Below are positions 17,515-25,854 of a DNA stretch of 63,890 nt, piece by piece. Origin of the DNA: an uncultured Lachnospiraceae bacterium (GTDB lineage: Bacteria > Bacillota > Clostridia > Lachnospirales > Lachnospiraceae). Numbering within the stretch: the first letter of the stretch is position 1; each line of letters opens with the position of its first letter. A program made the position numbers and the translations under genes. The stretch is taken from contig CAJUES010000014.1 of assembly GCA_910585765.1 (NCBI GenBank), forward strand, positions 1,467 to 65,356, in the 5' to 3' direction. The notes beneath the pieces are model-generated. The model saw only the letters and a program-made list of their open reading frames with translations. It was not told the DNA's origin and did not search any database.

Positions 17515-18026
17515 TTGCGCTCTGCGAGCCTTAATGTGGAAATGATCGGAACGATCAGGATTCCGCAGAAGAAATTGCTGATGCCGTGGATGCAGTCAAA
17601 GGGCAGCCCCGCGATGATCCACGCGATCATTTTCTGGAAACTCAGCCCGTACAGGAGAGCCTGTGCGGGTGCATAGAGCGTTCCGTACAGGAAACCGTGT
17701 GCGGCGCAGACAAGCATGTACACCAGCGGCTGCAGCTTTTTGAGCTTTCCCGGCATGTTTGCGGGAAGGAGCATGACAGCGCCCCACAGGACTGTCCACA
17801 GGTACAGATAGGGGATCCACCATGTCGCAAAACCGTTCAATATGCCGGTCATCAGGACATATATATAGAGCGGGTAGAGTGCCTTTTTTCTGTATACCAC
17901 TGTGAAGGCGATCGTGAATACGCCGATCAGGTGGATGTTTGGCGCAAACTCCATGATGAGCTTGGAGGCGTACATGACAGAGCCGAGCATGGCAAAGACG
18001 ACAAGCTCCCTGGTTGTAGGCTTCAT
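17499..18026 (-). CDS. ECF-type transporter S component, probably for cobalamin
   Basis: 175 residues, almost all hydrophobic, with about six predicted membrane helices (for example VVFAMLGSVMYASKLIM, IHLIGVFTIAFTVVY, ALYPLYIYVLMTGILNGF). Size and pattern match ECF S components, which bind a vitamin and dock on a shared energising module encoded elsewhere. It lies 2 bases after the DUF4430 lipoprotein gene, and both are downstream of a cobalamin riboswitch, so the substrate is probably B12 or a precursor (inference). No EcfA/EcfT genes are in the window. Confidence 0.75.
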   Translation of the reverse strand: MKPTTRELVVFAMLGSVMYASKLIMEFAPNIHLIGVFTIAFTVVYRKKALYPLYIYVLMTGILNGFATWWIPYLYLWTVLWGAVMLLPANMPGKLKKLQPLVYMLVCAAHGFLYGTLYAPAQALLYGLSFQKMIAWIIAGLPFDCIHGISNFFCGILIVPIISTLRLAERNQGRA

Positions 18027-18028
18027 GA

Positions 18029-18493
18029 CTATTCCGCTTTGAGGGCGTAGCTGGCGCCGTCTGTGATCGGTGTGGAGTCGACACCGGAGGTGGCATACTC
18101 CCCGTCCACATAAAATGCCCAGTATTTGCCGTCCTTGTCATAGTCGAGCGTGATGCCGTTCACGGTCTTCACGAACAGACCGTACTCGCTGTCGTCGCCG
18201 GCGATCAGCTCGAGTTCCAGCAGAGCCTCGCCGACAATCGCCTTGTCCGTGTGGATCTCGAACGAGCTTGTACCGCCGTCCTGGTCTGTCACGGTGAGGG
18301 CAAAGCTTGTGTTTCCTTCGCCAAGCACGGTGTCACCCGACGCTGTGCCTGCATCTGCCGCGGCGGTTGAAGCGGGGGGGGTGTTAACTTTGTTCTGACT
18401 GTCATTGCAACCGGTTGTAGAGAGTGCCGTAGCCACAGTAAGCACCGTACAAAGGATGAATGACAACGTTTTTCTGCAAAAAAATGTTTTCAT
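18029..18493 (-). CDS. DUF4430 lipoprotein (transcobalamin-like C-terminal domain)
   Basis: 154 residues from the ATG complementary to 18491-18493, behind AAGGAG. Residues 1-28 are a lipoprotein signal ending in the lipobox STTGC. A low-complexity Ala/Thr linker precedes a DUF4430 domain of about 90 residues with FEIHTDKAIVGEALLE, YGLFVKTVNGI and YWAFYVDGEYATSGVD. DUF4430 is related to the C-terminal domain of eukaryotic transcobalamin and intrinsic factor. With a B12 riboswitch upstream and an ECF S gene downstream, it is probably a surface B12-capture protein delivering to the S component (inference). Confidence 0.85.
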   Translation of the reverse strand: MKTFFCRKTLSFILCTVLTVATALSTTGCNDSQNKVNTPPASTAAADAGTASGDTVLGEGNTSFALTVTDQDGGTSSFEIHTDKAIVGEALLELELIAGDDSEYGLFVKTVNGITLDYDKDGKYWAFYVDGEYATSGVDSTPITDGASYALKAE

Positions 18494-18529
18494 GTCTGTG
18501 ATCTCCTTTGAATCGTTATGATTTCCCCA

Positions 18530-18748
18530 AAGACCGGCGCCCGCGGTCTGAGCGGGTGGTCTGCCACGCGCTCGAGAGGACTGGTCTTGTCCCGATATTC
18601 CGGCTTGGCACTTCACTGGCAAGCCTTCTCGGAAAAAATCCAATGGCATGTCCCGGATCTGTGGCGTTCCGGTCAGGACAGTGAGTATAGGTGTGCCTTA
18701 CGGCGACGGGCTCGCACAGGATTCGCACCTGTTTCCCGGGACAATCCG
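18530..18748 (-). ncRNA. Cobalamin riboswitch
   Basis: On the minus strand, 5' to 3': a GGTGCGAATCCTGTGCG core (complement of about 18713-18729) followed by GAGCCCGTCGCC; a variable arm; GCCAGTG (complement of 18614-18620); and a B12-box-like GCCGGAATATCGGG (about 18592-18605). This order is that of class-I cobalamin riboswitches. A hairpin (AGACCG...CGGTCT, 18531-18549) near the 3' end is the likely expression platform, about 40 bases from the lipoprotein start. High B12 should switch off the lipoprotein and ECF genes. Confidence 0.85.
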
Positions 18749-18754
18749 TTCCTT

Positions 18755-18783
18755 ATCATAATATTCTTTGGCGGTTCTGTCAA
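18755..18783 (-). promoter_or_regulatory. Sigma-A promoter of the cobalamin riboswitch operon
   Basis: Minus strand: TTGACA (18783-18778), 17-base spacer, TATGAT (18760-18755). The predicted start of transcription is near 18748, right at the 5' end of the riboswitch. Confidence 0.8.
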
Positions 18784-18820
18784 GCAAAAAGGATGTTCCT
18801 GTATCGGTTCTGTAACTGGT

Positions 18821-21424
18821 TCATGCATTTGCCCGGCGCCGATACAGAAGCGAGATATAGTACAGTGCGGCAGTCAGCATGATACACACGAGAGAGACGA
18901 TGATGCCCGGGATAAAGCCCTTCGGGAAGTATCTCAGCTCGATCGTGTGCGCGCCCTCGTCGAGATAGGTGCCGATGAAGGTGTCCTCGAACAGATTCAT
19001 GTCTGTCCGGGCACCGTCCACATACAGCGTCCATCCGGGATCGTACGGAACGGAGAGGACAAGCTGGCCTGCGGAGGTGACAAAGATGTGACCGTTCAGG
19101 GAAGTCTCGTCATAGCTGTCCACAACAAGCGTCTGCTGATTCAGAAGGCTGATGAGGCGCGCCAGGGCGGGTTCGTTCACCCTGTATGCAGTCAGATTGA
19201 GGTTTTCGCCGTTCTCGGATTCGAGGGACAGGGTATCGCCTGCATCGTGATATCCCAGATCCAAAATGTATTTTTTCCTGATCTGGCTAAAGTTCCTGGA
19301 AGATTCCTCGTAGTCCATCCTGATCGTGTCGATCTTGGTATTCGGGGTGTACGCATAATAGTGTGCATATTCCTCGATGTGGAGATCCGCCTCGCTTCCG
19401 TAAGCGTTGAGGCCGACTTCTAGAAAGATGTCGTCGCTGATGCCAAGGCGGTGCGCGAGCTTGTTCTGCCGCTGCAGCGGATCCAGGTTTTTGTCGTCTG
19501 TGTCCTCCTCGTGGATATTCTCCTCGACCTCCCCGGCATCGTTGAAGGATGCGTGTGCGGAAGTGACCATATACCCGAGAGGGAGCGAATAGTTGTTCTT
19601 GTACAGGTACACTTTTCCCTCCCTGTCCGCAAGCTCGAACAGGTTGTCATAGCCTCTGTCGAGGGTATAGAGCATGTACCGGGTGGAGAGGAGGGCGGCA
19701 GTCACCGGGGTGGCGCCCTCAAAGCAGTAATTGACGCGGCTGCCCCGCATCCCGTATTTTTCGTAAAAGTCCGACACCAGCGAGTTCAGGGTGGATGAGA
19801 AGTAGGAGCCTCCCTGGAATCCGATCAGCATCGCGTCGTTCTGGGTCCTGCGAGCAAACTTCTCAAACCGGAAGAAATCGCCGTTTTCTCTTTCGACCGT
19901 TCTGTCCGTCAGGATCTGATAGGAGTCGTAGTTGGACAGGTAGGTGGTCCTCGACACAGTGGGCACGCTCGTGAGGTAGGTGTTCACGCCGGACTCCGCC
20001 ACGGTCAAGAGGATCGCGCAGGCGCACATCAGTTTTGGTACGCTGCCGCGTTTTTCCAGGCAGCTTTTGCAGCGGCAGAGCAGAGCGGCATAGAGCAGCA
20101 GAAAGACGCCAGTCACCAGAAAACAGGCGTTTGTAAAAGCGTCGTCCGTCGCCATTTTTTCACAGAACAGCAGGAAGAAGAGGGCACCCGCAAACACGGA
20201 GCCGAGCATGCTCCCCGAGATGTCCTGTATGTGCAGGAAAGCCTCAAAGCACACGGTGAGCAGCAGCAGGATGTACAAAAAGGACTGTCTGGCGGGCAGC
20301 GAGTCGGGATAATTCATGCCGTGCCATATGAAGTTCAACACGTTCGTCGAGAAGCTGACCAGCAGGAAGGCGAGCAGCAGCAGTTTGGGAGCCTTCTGCC
20401 GCCAGGGGATCTTTTTCTGCAGGACATACAGCGGCAGCAGGACAAAGACAAGGACGCCGCAGTAAATGTTGGGCCAGTGGTCGAGCCCGGTCTCGACAGT
20501 CACGTTAAAGCAATGCCTCGAGAGCATGTCGAGAACAGGGAAATAAATTTTGACCTTACTCGGGAAATTGATGTCGCTGAATTCGGTAAAGCGCAGCGCG
20601 GCGAGCTCTGGCAGCAGCAGGACAGCCGCCATGCCGCCCGCAAGCAGGGAAAATATACTGAAACGGATCAACGCTTTCCCGTAAAAGCTGGTGATGCCGT
20701 CAAGCCCCGGAAAAGCGAGGGGGGCGGAATCCTGTTCCGGGGAAGGCTCCCGCGCGATCAACAGGACCGCGAAATAGAGCACGAGAAACAGACACAGCAT
20801 AATGGACAGATAATAGTTTGACAGGATGGACAATCCCAATGCGATGCAGTACATATAGCATTTGCCCTCGCTGACCAGCCGCTCGACGCCTAGGATGATG
20901 ACCGGGGCAAGGACAATCACGTCAAGCCACATGACATTCCAGTTGTAGGCAGCCATAAAACCGGACAGGGCATAGAAGAGCGAGAAGCACAGGATCACCC
21001 AGGAGTCGCTGCGGAAATGTTTCCTTATATAATAGGTAAAGGTCAGTCCGCAGAGCCCGATCTTGATGATGACCATATAGGACAAAAACTCCATCAGGAA
21101 CCGCTCGGGAACAAGGACGCAGAGCCAGTTTGACGGGCTTGCCAGATAGTACACGTACAGGGCGAGGAAATTCGATCCGATCCCGGTGTTCCATGAGTAG
21201 AAGAGACTTTCGCCGTTCTTGAGCTTGTGGTAAAACTCCACCAGAAAAGGAAAATACTGGTGGTACATGTCAATGTGGAGAAAGGAGCGCTCCCCAAACG
21301 GGTAGATCTCCTGCAGCACAAAGATGACAAGCATGATCAGCGCCGGCGCCAGAAAAGAAAACAGATAGAGCCAGTCCAATTTTACAGCGGGTTTCTTGAA
21401 GGGTATCAGTTGTATCGGTTTCAT
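18821..21424 (-). CDS. YfhO-family multi-pass membrane protein
   Basis: 867 residues. The N-terminal part carries the YfhO signature: a first helix, then an FGERSFLHIDMYHQYFPFL-type segment near 46-64 and YSWNTGIGSNFLALYVYYLASP near 78-99, followed by about twelve hydrophobic helices. A large extracytoplasmic C-terminal region (about 500-830) ends in a last helix and a basic tail. YfhO proteins are GT-C-like and are implicated in glycosylating lipoteichoic acid outside the membrane (known from Bacillus and Listeria). The gene follows an LtaS-like synthase by 17 bases, which fits that role. Start is supported by CGGAGG. Confidence 0.85.
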   Translation of the reverse strand: MKPIQLIPFKKPAVKLDWLYLFSFLAPALIMLVIFVLQEIYPFGERSFLHIDMYHQYFPFLVEFYHKLKNGESLFYSWNTGIGSNFLALYVYYLASPSNWLCVLVPERFLMEFLSYMVIIKIGLCGLTFTYYIRKHFRSDSWVILCFSLFYALSGFMAAYNWNVMWLDVIVLAPVIILGVERLVSEGKCYMYCIALGLSILSNYYLSIMLCLFLVLYFAVLLIAREPSPEQDSAPLAFPGLDGITSFYGKALIRFSIFSLLAGGMAAVLLLPELAALRFTEFSDINFPSKVKIYFPVLDMLSRHCFNVTVETGLDHWPNIYCGVLVFVLLPLYVLQKKIPWRQKAPKLLLLAFLLVSFSTNVLNFIWHGMNYPDSLPARQSFLYILLLLTVCFEAFLHIQDISGSMLGSVFAGALFFLLFCEKMATDDAFTNACFLVTGVFLLLYAALLCRCKSCLEKRGSVPKLMCACAILLTVAESGVNTYLTSVPTVSRTTYLSNYDSYQILTDRTVERENGDFFRFEKFARRTQNDAMLIGFQGGSYFSSTLNSLVSDFYEKYGMRGSRVNYCFEGATPVTAALLSTRYMLYTLDRGYDNLFELADREGKVYLYKNNYSLPLGYMVTSAHASFNDAGEVEENIHEEDTDDKNLDPLQRQNKLAHRLGISDDIFLEVGLNAYGSEADLHIEEYAHYYAYTPNTKIDTIRMDYEESSRNFSQIRKKYILDLGYHDAGDTLSLESENGENLNLTAYRVNEPALARLISLLNQQTLVVDSYDETSLNGHIFVTSAGQLVLSVPYDPGWTLYVDGARTDMNLFEDTFIGTYLDEGAHTIELRYFPKGFIPGIIVSLVCIMLTAALYYISLLYRRRANA

Positions 21425-21441
21425 AGAGTTTCACCTCCGTT

Positions 21442-23250
21442 TTACTTTTTGCCGAAGATGCAGTCGTATTGCAGGATGGCATAGTTGTTCAGGGCGTCCG
21501 CCACATCGGCAGTGTCAGTGCTCCTGCCCTCCGCATTTTCGGCGCGGATCGATGTGATGACAGGATAGCTTTCTGACAGGCTGGCGAGATATTTTTCGTA
21601 TGCGGTCATAGGGAGGCCCGCAGTCTCGAGGATATCCGTCGCGAGGAAATTCGTGCTGGTGTCAGCGCCCGTCTTTGTGTCGGTCTCAAAATTGCACCAG
21701 ATAAAATAGGGAACCTTGTAGCGCGCCGCCTCATCCGCCTCGGACAGTTCACTGCCGTTCTTTCCGTTCAGTCTCCAGATGTTCGAGACGACAGAGTTGG
21801 TCGGCTGGTGGTCCCCGAAAAAGATGATCATGGTGTCCTCCCCGGCGCCGTCAAAATAGTCCGTCAGGTACGCTATGGATTCGTCGGAGATCTTCATCAG
21901 CGACAGATAGTTGTCCAGCGCAACAGAGCTGCTCCCCGAGACGGAGACGTCCGGCTTGAAATTGTCAAACGCGTCGGTGTACGACGAGTGGTTCTGCATC
22001 GTGACGTTGAACACAAAGAGCGGTGTGCCGTCAGGTTTGGACTCGTACAGCTCGATGATCTTGTCGTAGCACGTCCGGTCACTTACATATTTTCGGATCT
22101 TTTTCGGATTTTTATAATCCCTTATGAAATACATTTCGTCAAAACCGAGCAGCGGGTATACTTTGTTTCTGTCCCAGCCGGTGCTGTTGTACGGGTGCAT
22201 GGCGACCGTCTCGTAGCCCAGTGTCTTTAAGTGGGACGCGAGGGAGGGTGTCTCCCTTTTGAGGTACTGCTGGTAGGGCACGCTTCCCTGCGGGAGGAAT
22301 GCCATCGTGTTTCCGGTGAGGAACTCAAATTCCGTGTTCGCCGTGTTGCCGCCGAGCACGGATACGTTCAGATAGCCGGAGATCGTATTTTTAATATGCC
22401 CATTTAAGACGGAATGTATATAGGGCATATAATCCACATTCGTCTCAAATGCGCCGAGCACGGCGGGATCGGAGAACGCTTCGTTCATGATGACAATGAT
22501 ATTCGGGCGCGTCCCGGGGAGCTGCTGCGCCGTGTCCTCCTCCTCAAAAGGGGCAAGGATCTCAGCGGCGGCGTCTGCGCTGTAGCCTGCGGGTTTGTCT
22601 ACCGAGATGTATTTGAGTTCCATCAAAAATGCGACAGCGGTGCCGTCGCGCTTGCTCATGACAGCCGGCGTGAACAGCTTGTCGTACATGCCGTACCTGA
22701 GGATCGTGCTGTCCAGGTGGAGCATGTGCGTGAAGCTGCCGATGAGCACGGCAAAGACAGCGGCTCCTGCGATGCGGATGCCCCAGAATCGCAGGAGCCA
22801 CCTGCCGGTACCTTTCAGCTCCAGATCGACGACAGATTCCGCGAGGATCAGCAGCACGAATCCGGCCAGCACGAACACTGTCTGTCTTTCGAGCGTGTAC
22901 TCAAAATTGTTGGCGACGCTCATCGCGGTGCCGAGTGAGTAGATGTCCCACGGCATGATCGGGGCGGAGCGGAAGCTGAGGACATAATAGTTTGCCAGAC
23001 CGGCGACCATGAAAAAGATGCTCTGCAGGCGCAGCGACCATTTCAGTCTGCCAAAGACGAACAAAAACAGCGCCATCATCAGCTCAAAAAAGTAGATATT
23101 CAGAAACTGTATGGGAACTTTCATCGTCTCCCACGGATTATTCGTGTACCACTCAAACAGATAAAAGTCTGCGATGGGAAAGAGTATCATAGGCACCAGA
23201 TTCCTCAGACACCATATGGTTTTTGGGTATTTAGACAGCCACTTTATCAT
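21442..23250 (-). CDS. LtaS-like sulfatase-fold lipoteichoic acid synthase family protein
   Basis: 602 residues from the ATG at 23250, which follows AAAAAGG; an ATG 24 bases upstream is an alternative. Five N-terminal membrane helices precede an extracellular alkaline-phosphatase/sulfatase domain: NIIVIMNEAFSDP near 253, GGNTANTEFEFLTG near 305 with the presumed catalytic Thr, a HPYNSTGWDR segment near 350 and the metal-binding FFGDHQP near 480. LtaS enzymes polymerise glycerol phosphate from phosphatidylglycerol. The divergence of the N-terminus leaves related roles possible (phosphoglycerol transferase on another glycan). Operon partner: YfhO-like gene downstream. Confidence 0.87.
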   Translation of the reverse strand: MIKWLSKYPKTIWCLRNLVPMILFPIADFYLFEWYTNNPWETMKVPIQFLNIYFFELMMALFLFVFGRLKWSLRLQSIFFMVAGLANYYVLSFRSAPIMPWDIYSLGTAMSVANNFEYTLERQTVFVLAGFVLLILAESVVDLELKGTGRWLLRFWGIRIAGAAVFAVLIGSFTHMLHLDSTILRYGMYDKLFTPAVMSKRDGTAVAFLMELKYISVDKPAGYSADAAAEILAPFEEEDTAQQLPGTRPNIIVIMNEAFSDPAVLGAFETNVDYMPYIHSVLNGHIKNTISGYLNVSVLGGNTANTEFEFLTGNTMAFLPQGSVPYQQYLKRETPSLASHLKTLGYETVAMHPYNSTGWDRNKVYPLLGFDEMYFIRDYKNPKKIRKYVSDRTCYDKIIELYESKPDGTPLFVFNVTMQNHSSYTDAFDNFKPDVSVSGSSSVALDNYLSLMKISDESIAYLTDYFDGAGEDTMIIFFGDHQPTNSVVSNIWRLNGKNGSELSEADEAARYKVPYFIWCNFETDTKTGADTSTNFLATDILETAGLPMTAYEKYLASLSESYPVITSIRAENAEGRSTDTADVADALNNYAILQYDCIFGKK

Positions 23251-23355
23251 TTTAACCTTTTTTAACCTCCACATTGCTATAACTTAATTACAATAGCACT
23301 TTTTTGCGGTGTTTTCAAGGTTGTTTTGATTTTATGGCCGCGGAGAGAAGAAGAA

Positions 23356-23380
23356 AGAGATCCAATGGTATTGGATCTCT
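23356..23380 (-). terminator. Rho-independent terminator of the secreted-protein gene
   Basis: Perfect 11-base stem (AGAGATCCAAT and its complement) with a 3-base loop. On the minus strand it is followed by a T-rich run (TTCTTCTTCTCT), 8 bases past the stop at 23388. Confidence 0.75.
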
Positions 23381-23387
23381 TAGAAAT

Positions 23388-24122
23388 TTAGCTGTCAATA
23401 TAATCGGTGTCAAACAGCTTTTTTTCGAGAGTGGCGATATCCCCTATGTCCGGGAGATAGATGCCGCTGACCGGGGTGAAGGATACTGTCGTGAGTGCGG
23501 GCGCAGCGTAGGTGGCATTCTCGAGACAGACGTTCATACTGCTGCAGAGTGCGGCAAATATCTGGACCATCATATCCTCCTCGCTGGGAGCAGCAGTCGG
23601 ATCTGAGAGCCATGTCGTGGCGAGATCCGTGAGGATCGCCGTGTACAGATTCATCAAAGGCTCAAAAAAGATCATTTTTTCGTAGACGATCGTGATCTTG
23701 TATGAGCCGTCAGCCTGCAGGTCGCAGCCTGCCACAGCGAAACGCGCGTTGGCAAGAAGTTGTGCCATGGCGGTCCGAAAATCATTTTTGAGGGATTCCG
23801 GGCATTCTGTGCCAAGGATCGAGTCGAGATCCAGGCTGCTCATCTCCGCGTCGAGGATCGAATTGTAGATCTCGGCAGCGTCCTCCTCGGAGCCAAGTCC
23901 CAGAGCGACAAAGGCGCGCGCATCATTTCTGAAACAGACATCCAGCAGTGCGCTCAGGTACTGGTCGTACGGCAGATCCGTCCCCGAGGCATCGGACACT
24001 GTCGGTGCGGGAGCATTTTGGGGTACTGCGGTGTTTTCCGCGGCACTGACGGTCAAGCCTGTAGATAGTACACTGACAGCCATCAGCGTGGCTGCGCATC
24101 TTTTTAGAAAATTGATCTTCAT
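23388..24122 (-). CDS. Secreted protein of unknown function (DUF5105-like layout)
   Basis: 244 residues from the ATG at 24122 behind AAGGAGG. Residues 1-25 form a Sec signal peptide (KRCAATLMAVSVLSTGLTVSAAE), with likely cleavage after VSA. A Pro/Ala/Thr linker leads to a helical domain starting LPYDQYLSALLDVCFRNDA, and a later segment ADGSYKITIVYEKM. The arrangement resembles DUF5105-type secreted proteins of Clostridia, but the match is weak. No catalytic motif is visible. It stands alone, with its own terminator. Confidence 0.6.
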   Translation of the reverse strand: MKINFLKRCAATLMAVSVLSTGLTVSAAENTAVPQNAPAPTVSDASGTDLPYDQYLSALLDVCFRNDARAFVALGLGSEEDAAEIYNSILDAEMSSLDLDSILGTECPESLKNDFRTAMAQLLANARFAVAGCDLQADGSYKITIVYEKMIFFEPLMNLYTAILTDLATTWLSDPTAAPSEEDMMVQIFAALCSSMNVCLENATYAAPALTTVSFTPVSGIYLPDIGDIATLEKKLFDTDYIDS

Positions 24123-24265
24123 AATGGAATCCTCCTTGTGAATGTATGGGTGTTGTTTGATTGCTTCTTTCATTATAGTCTCTTTGTAGACTGTTTTCAA
24201 TATCTGAAAGGATTTATACATTGAATTTGTCCTTTATGCGTGTCTGAAAAGGTGTGAAAATCTGG

Positions 24266-24294
24266 TTGACGTTCCGTGCGGATTATCTTATAAT
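24266..24294 (+). promoter_or_regulatory. Sigma-A promoter of the yicC operon
   Basis: TTGACG (24266-24271), 17-base spacer, TATAAT (24289-24294), giving a leader of about 50 bases before yicC. Confidence 0.8.
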
Positions 24295-24348
24295 ACATTA
24301 GATAAGCAGTTATACAGTTGCAGTTCAATATCAGTCAGGAGGATTGAC

Positions 24349-25227
24349 ATGATCAAAAGCATGACAGGTTTTGGGCGGTGCGAAGTCACGGAGGGAGACC
24401 GCAAATACACGGTCGAGATGAAATCCGTCAACCACAGATATCTTGACGCCAGCATCAAGATGCCCAAGAAACTCAGTTTTTTCGAGAGCTCTATCAGGAA
24501 TGAACTGAAAAATTATGTGCAGCGCGGAAAGATCGATATCTTTATCACGTACGAGGATTTTTCCGAGAGCAATGTCTGCATCAAGTACAATAAAGATATA
24601 GCGGCGGAGTATCTCGGATATCTCAGGACCATGTCGGAGGACTTTGGGCTGGACAATGACATCAGGGTCTCGACGCTCTCGCGCTATCCCGAGGTCTTCT
24701 CGATGGAGGAGCAGACCATAGACGGGGAGGAGATCTGGAAAGGGCTTGCGAAAGCCATACAGGGTGCGGCAGGAGGGCTGGAGGAGACAAGGATCAGGGA
24801 GGGGCACAACCTTGCCGGCGATCTGACTGCAAAGCTCGACGGGATGTTAGAGCACGTCGCCTTTATCGAGGAGCGCTCCCCGCAGATCATCGAGGAGTAC
24901 AGGAAGAAGCTGGATGAGCGGATCCGCGAACTGCTGGGCGACGCCTCTGTGGATGAGACAAGGCTTTTGACGGAGGTCACGATCTTTGCCGACAAGGTGT
25001 GCGTCGACGAGGAGATCGTCCGGCTGAAAAGCCATATCGAGACGATGAAGCAGGCGCTCAGGGACGGCGGCGGCATCGGCAGAAAGCTTGATTTTATCGC
25101 GCAGGAGATGAACCGGGAGGCAAACACGATCCTGTCAAAGGCAAACGACCTTGCGATCTCCAATCGCGGGATCGACCTGAAGACCGAGATCGAGAAAGTG
25201 CGGGAACAGATACAGAATATAGAGTGA
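24349..25227 (+). CDS. yicC: YicC-type endoribonuclease
   Basis: 292 residues. It starts with the family signature MIKSMTGFGR, then VEMKSVNHRYLD near 26 and a conserved RGKIDIFI segment near 57. The C-terminal domain (DUF1732) has ETRLLTEVTIFADKVCVDEEIVRLKSH near 200 and GRKLDFIAQEMNREANTI near 245. YicC proteins are hexameric endoribonucleases taking part in small-RNA and mRNA turnover. Position next to remA and rpoZ is conserved in Clostridia. SD is AGGAGG. Confidence 0.93.
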   Translation: MIKSMTGFGRCEVTEGDRKYTVEMKSVNHRYLDASIKMPKKLSFFESSIRNELKNYVQRGKIDIFITYEDFSESNVCIKYNKDIAAEYLGYLRTMSEDFGLDNDIRVSTLSRYPEVFSMEEQTIDGEEIWKGLAKAIQGAAGGLEETRIREGHNLAGDLTAKLDGMLEHVAFIEERSPQIIEEYRKKLDERIRELLGDASVDETRLLTEVTIFADKVCVDEEIVRLKSHIETMKQALRDGGGIGRKLDFIAQEMNREANTILSKANDLAISNRGIDLKTEIEKVREQIQNIE

Positions 25228-25285
25228 GGAACTGTTCGGAGACAGTGTTTCGAACATAAGTTCCTGAACTGCGGCGAGGTGTCAT

Positions 25286-25555
25286 GTGAACAGACTGATC
25301 CATATAGGTTTTGGAAATATCGTAAACACGTCAAAGATCATCGCGATCGTGAGCCCCGACTCTGCGCCGGTGAAGAGGCTTGTCCAGAAGGCGAAGGAGA
25401 GCGGCACAGTCATAGATGCCACGCAGGGGCGCAGGACAAAGTCCGTGCTGGTCATGGAGGGCAGCCAGATCGTGCTCTCGGCGCTCCTGCCGGAGACGAT
25501 CGCCGGAAGGGCGCAGGGGGCTTTGACGGATGAGGACGCTGATGAAAATATATAG
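25286..25555 (+). CDS. remA: RemA-like regulator (DUF370)
   Basis: 89 residues from a GTG at 25286 (SD GCGAGG). The sequence IGFGNIVNTSKIIAIVSPDSAPVKR at residues 7-31 and the DATQGRRTKSVLV segment near 44 are diagnostic of DUF370. In Bacillus, RemA is a DNA-binding regulator of biofilm matrix genes that forms ring-like oligomers; in Lachnospiraceae its targets are unknown. In related genomes gmk normally follows, but here rpoZ comes next after 39 bases. Confidence 0.9.
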   Translation: MNRLIHIGFGNIVNTSKIIAIVSPDSAPVKRLVQKAKESGTVIDATQGRRTKSVLVMEGSQIVLSALLPETIAGRAQGALTDEDADENI

Positions 25556-25594
25556 GGCAGCATGATCAAATATTAAATAAAGCGAGGAAAAAAT

Positions 25595-25825
25595 ATGTTA
25601 CATCCATCTTACACAGATTTAATGAAGGTAGTGAACAATGAGGTAGAGCAGGGCGAGGCGCCTGTGGTGAACAGCCGCTATTCGATCGTTATGGCGACAG
25701 CGAAGCGCGCAAGACAGATCATCGGCGGTGAGGAGTCCCTTGTGGACACGAGACAGACAAAGCCGCTGTCGATCGCCATAGAGGAACTGAACCAGGGCAA
25801 GATCAAGATAACACATGAAGATTGA
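25595..25825 (+). CDS. rpoZ: RNA polymerase omega subunit
   Basis: 76 residues. MLHPSYTDLMKVVN at the N-terminus, then NSRYSIVMATAKRARQI near 26-42 (the conserved omega core that clamps beta-prime) and the KPLSIAIEELNQGKI end. Length is normal for Clostridia. SD is GCGAGG. It sits between remA and rimO as in relatives. Confidence 0.92.
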   Translation: MLHPSYTDLMKVVNNEVEQGEAPVVNSRYSIVMATAKRARQIIGGEESLVDTRQTKPLSIAIEELNQGKIKITHED

Positions 25826-25854
25826 TTTCGGATATTCGGTTTGAGGATAAAGCT

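Noticed and set aside
18701..18730. Possible tRNA T-loop (TTCGCACC region)
   Set aside because: Resembles a T arm on first look but belongs to the cobalamin riboswitch on the minus strand; no cloverleaf fits.
18518..19423. Plus-strand ORF crossing the riboswitch and YfhO gene
   Set aside because: It runs through a conserved structured RNA on the opposite strand and has no SD; low-complexity translation.
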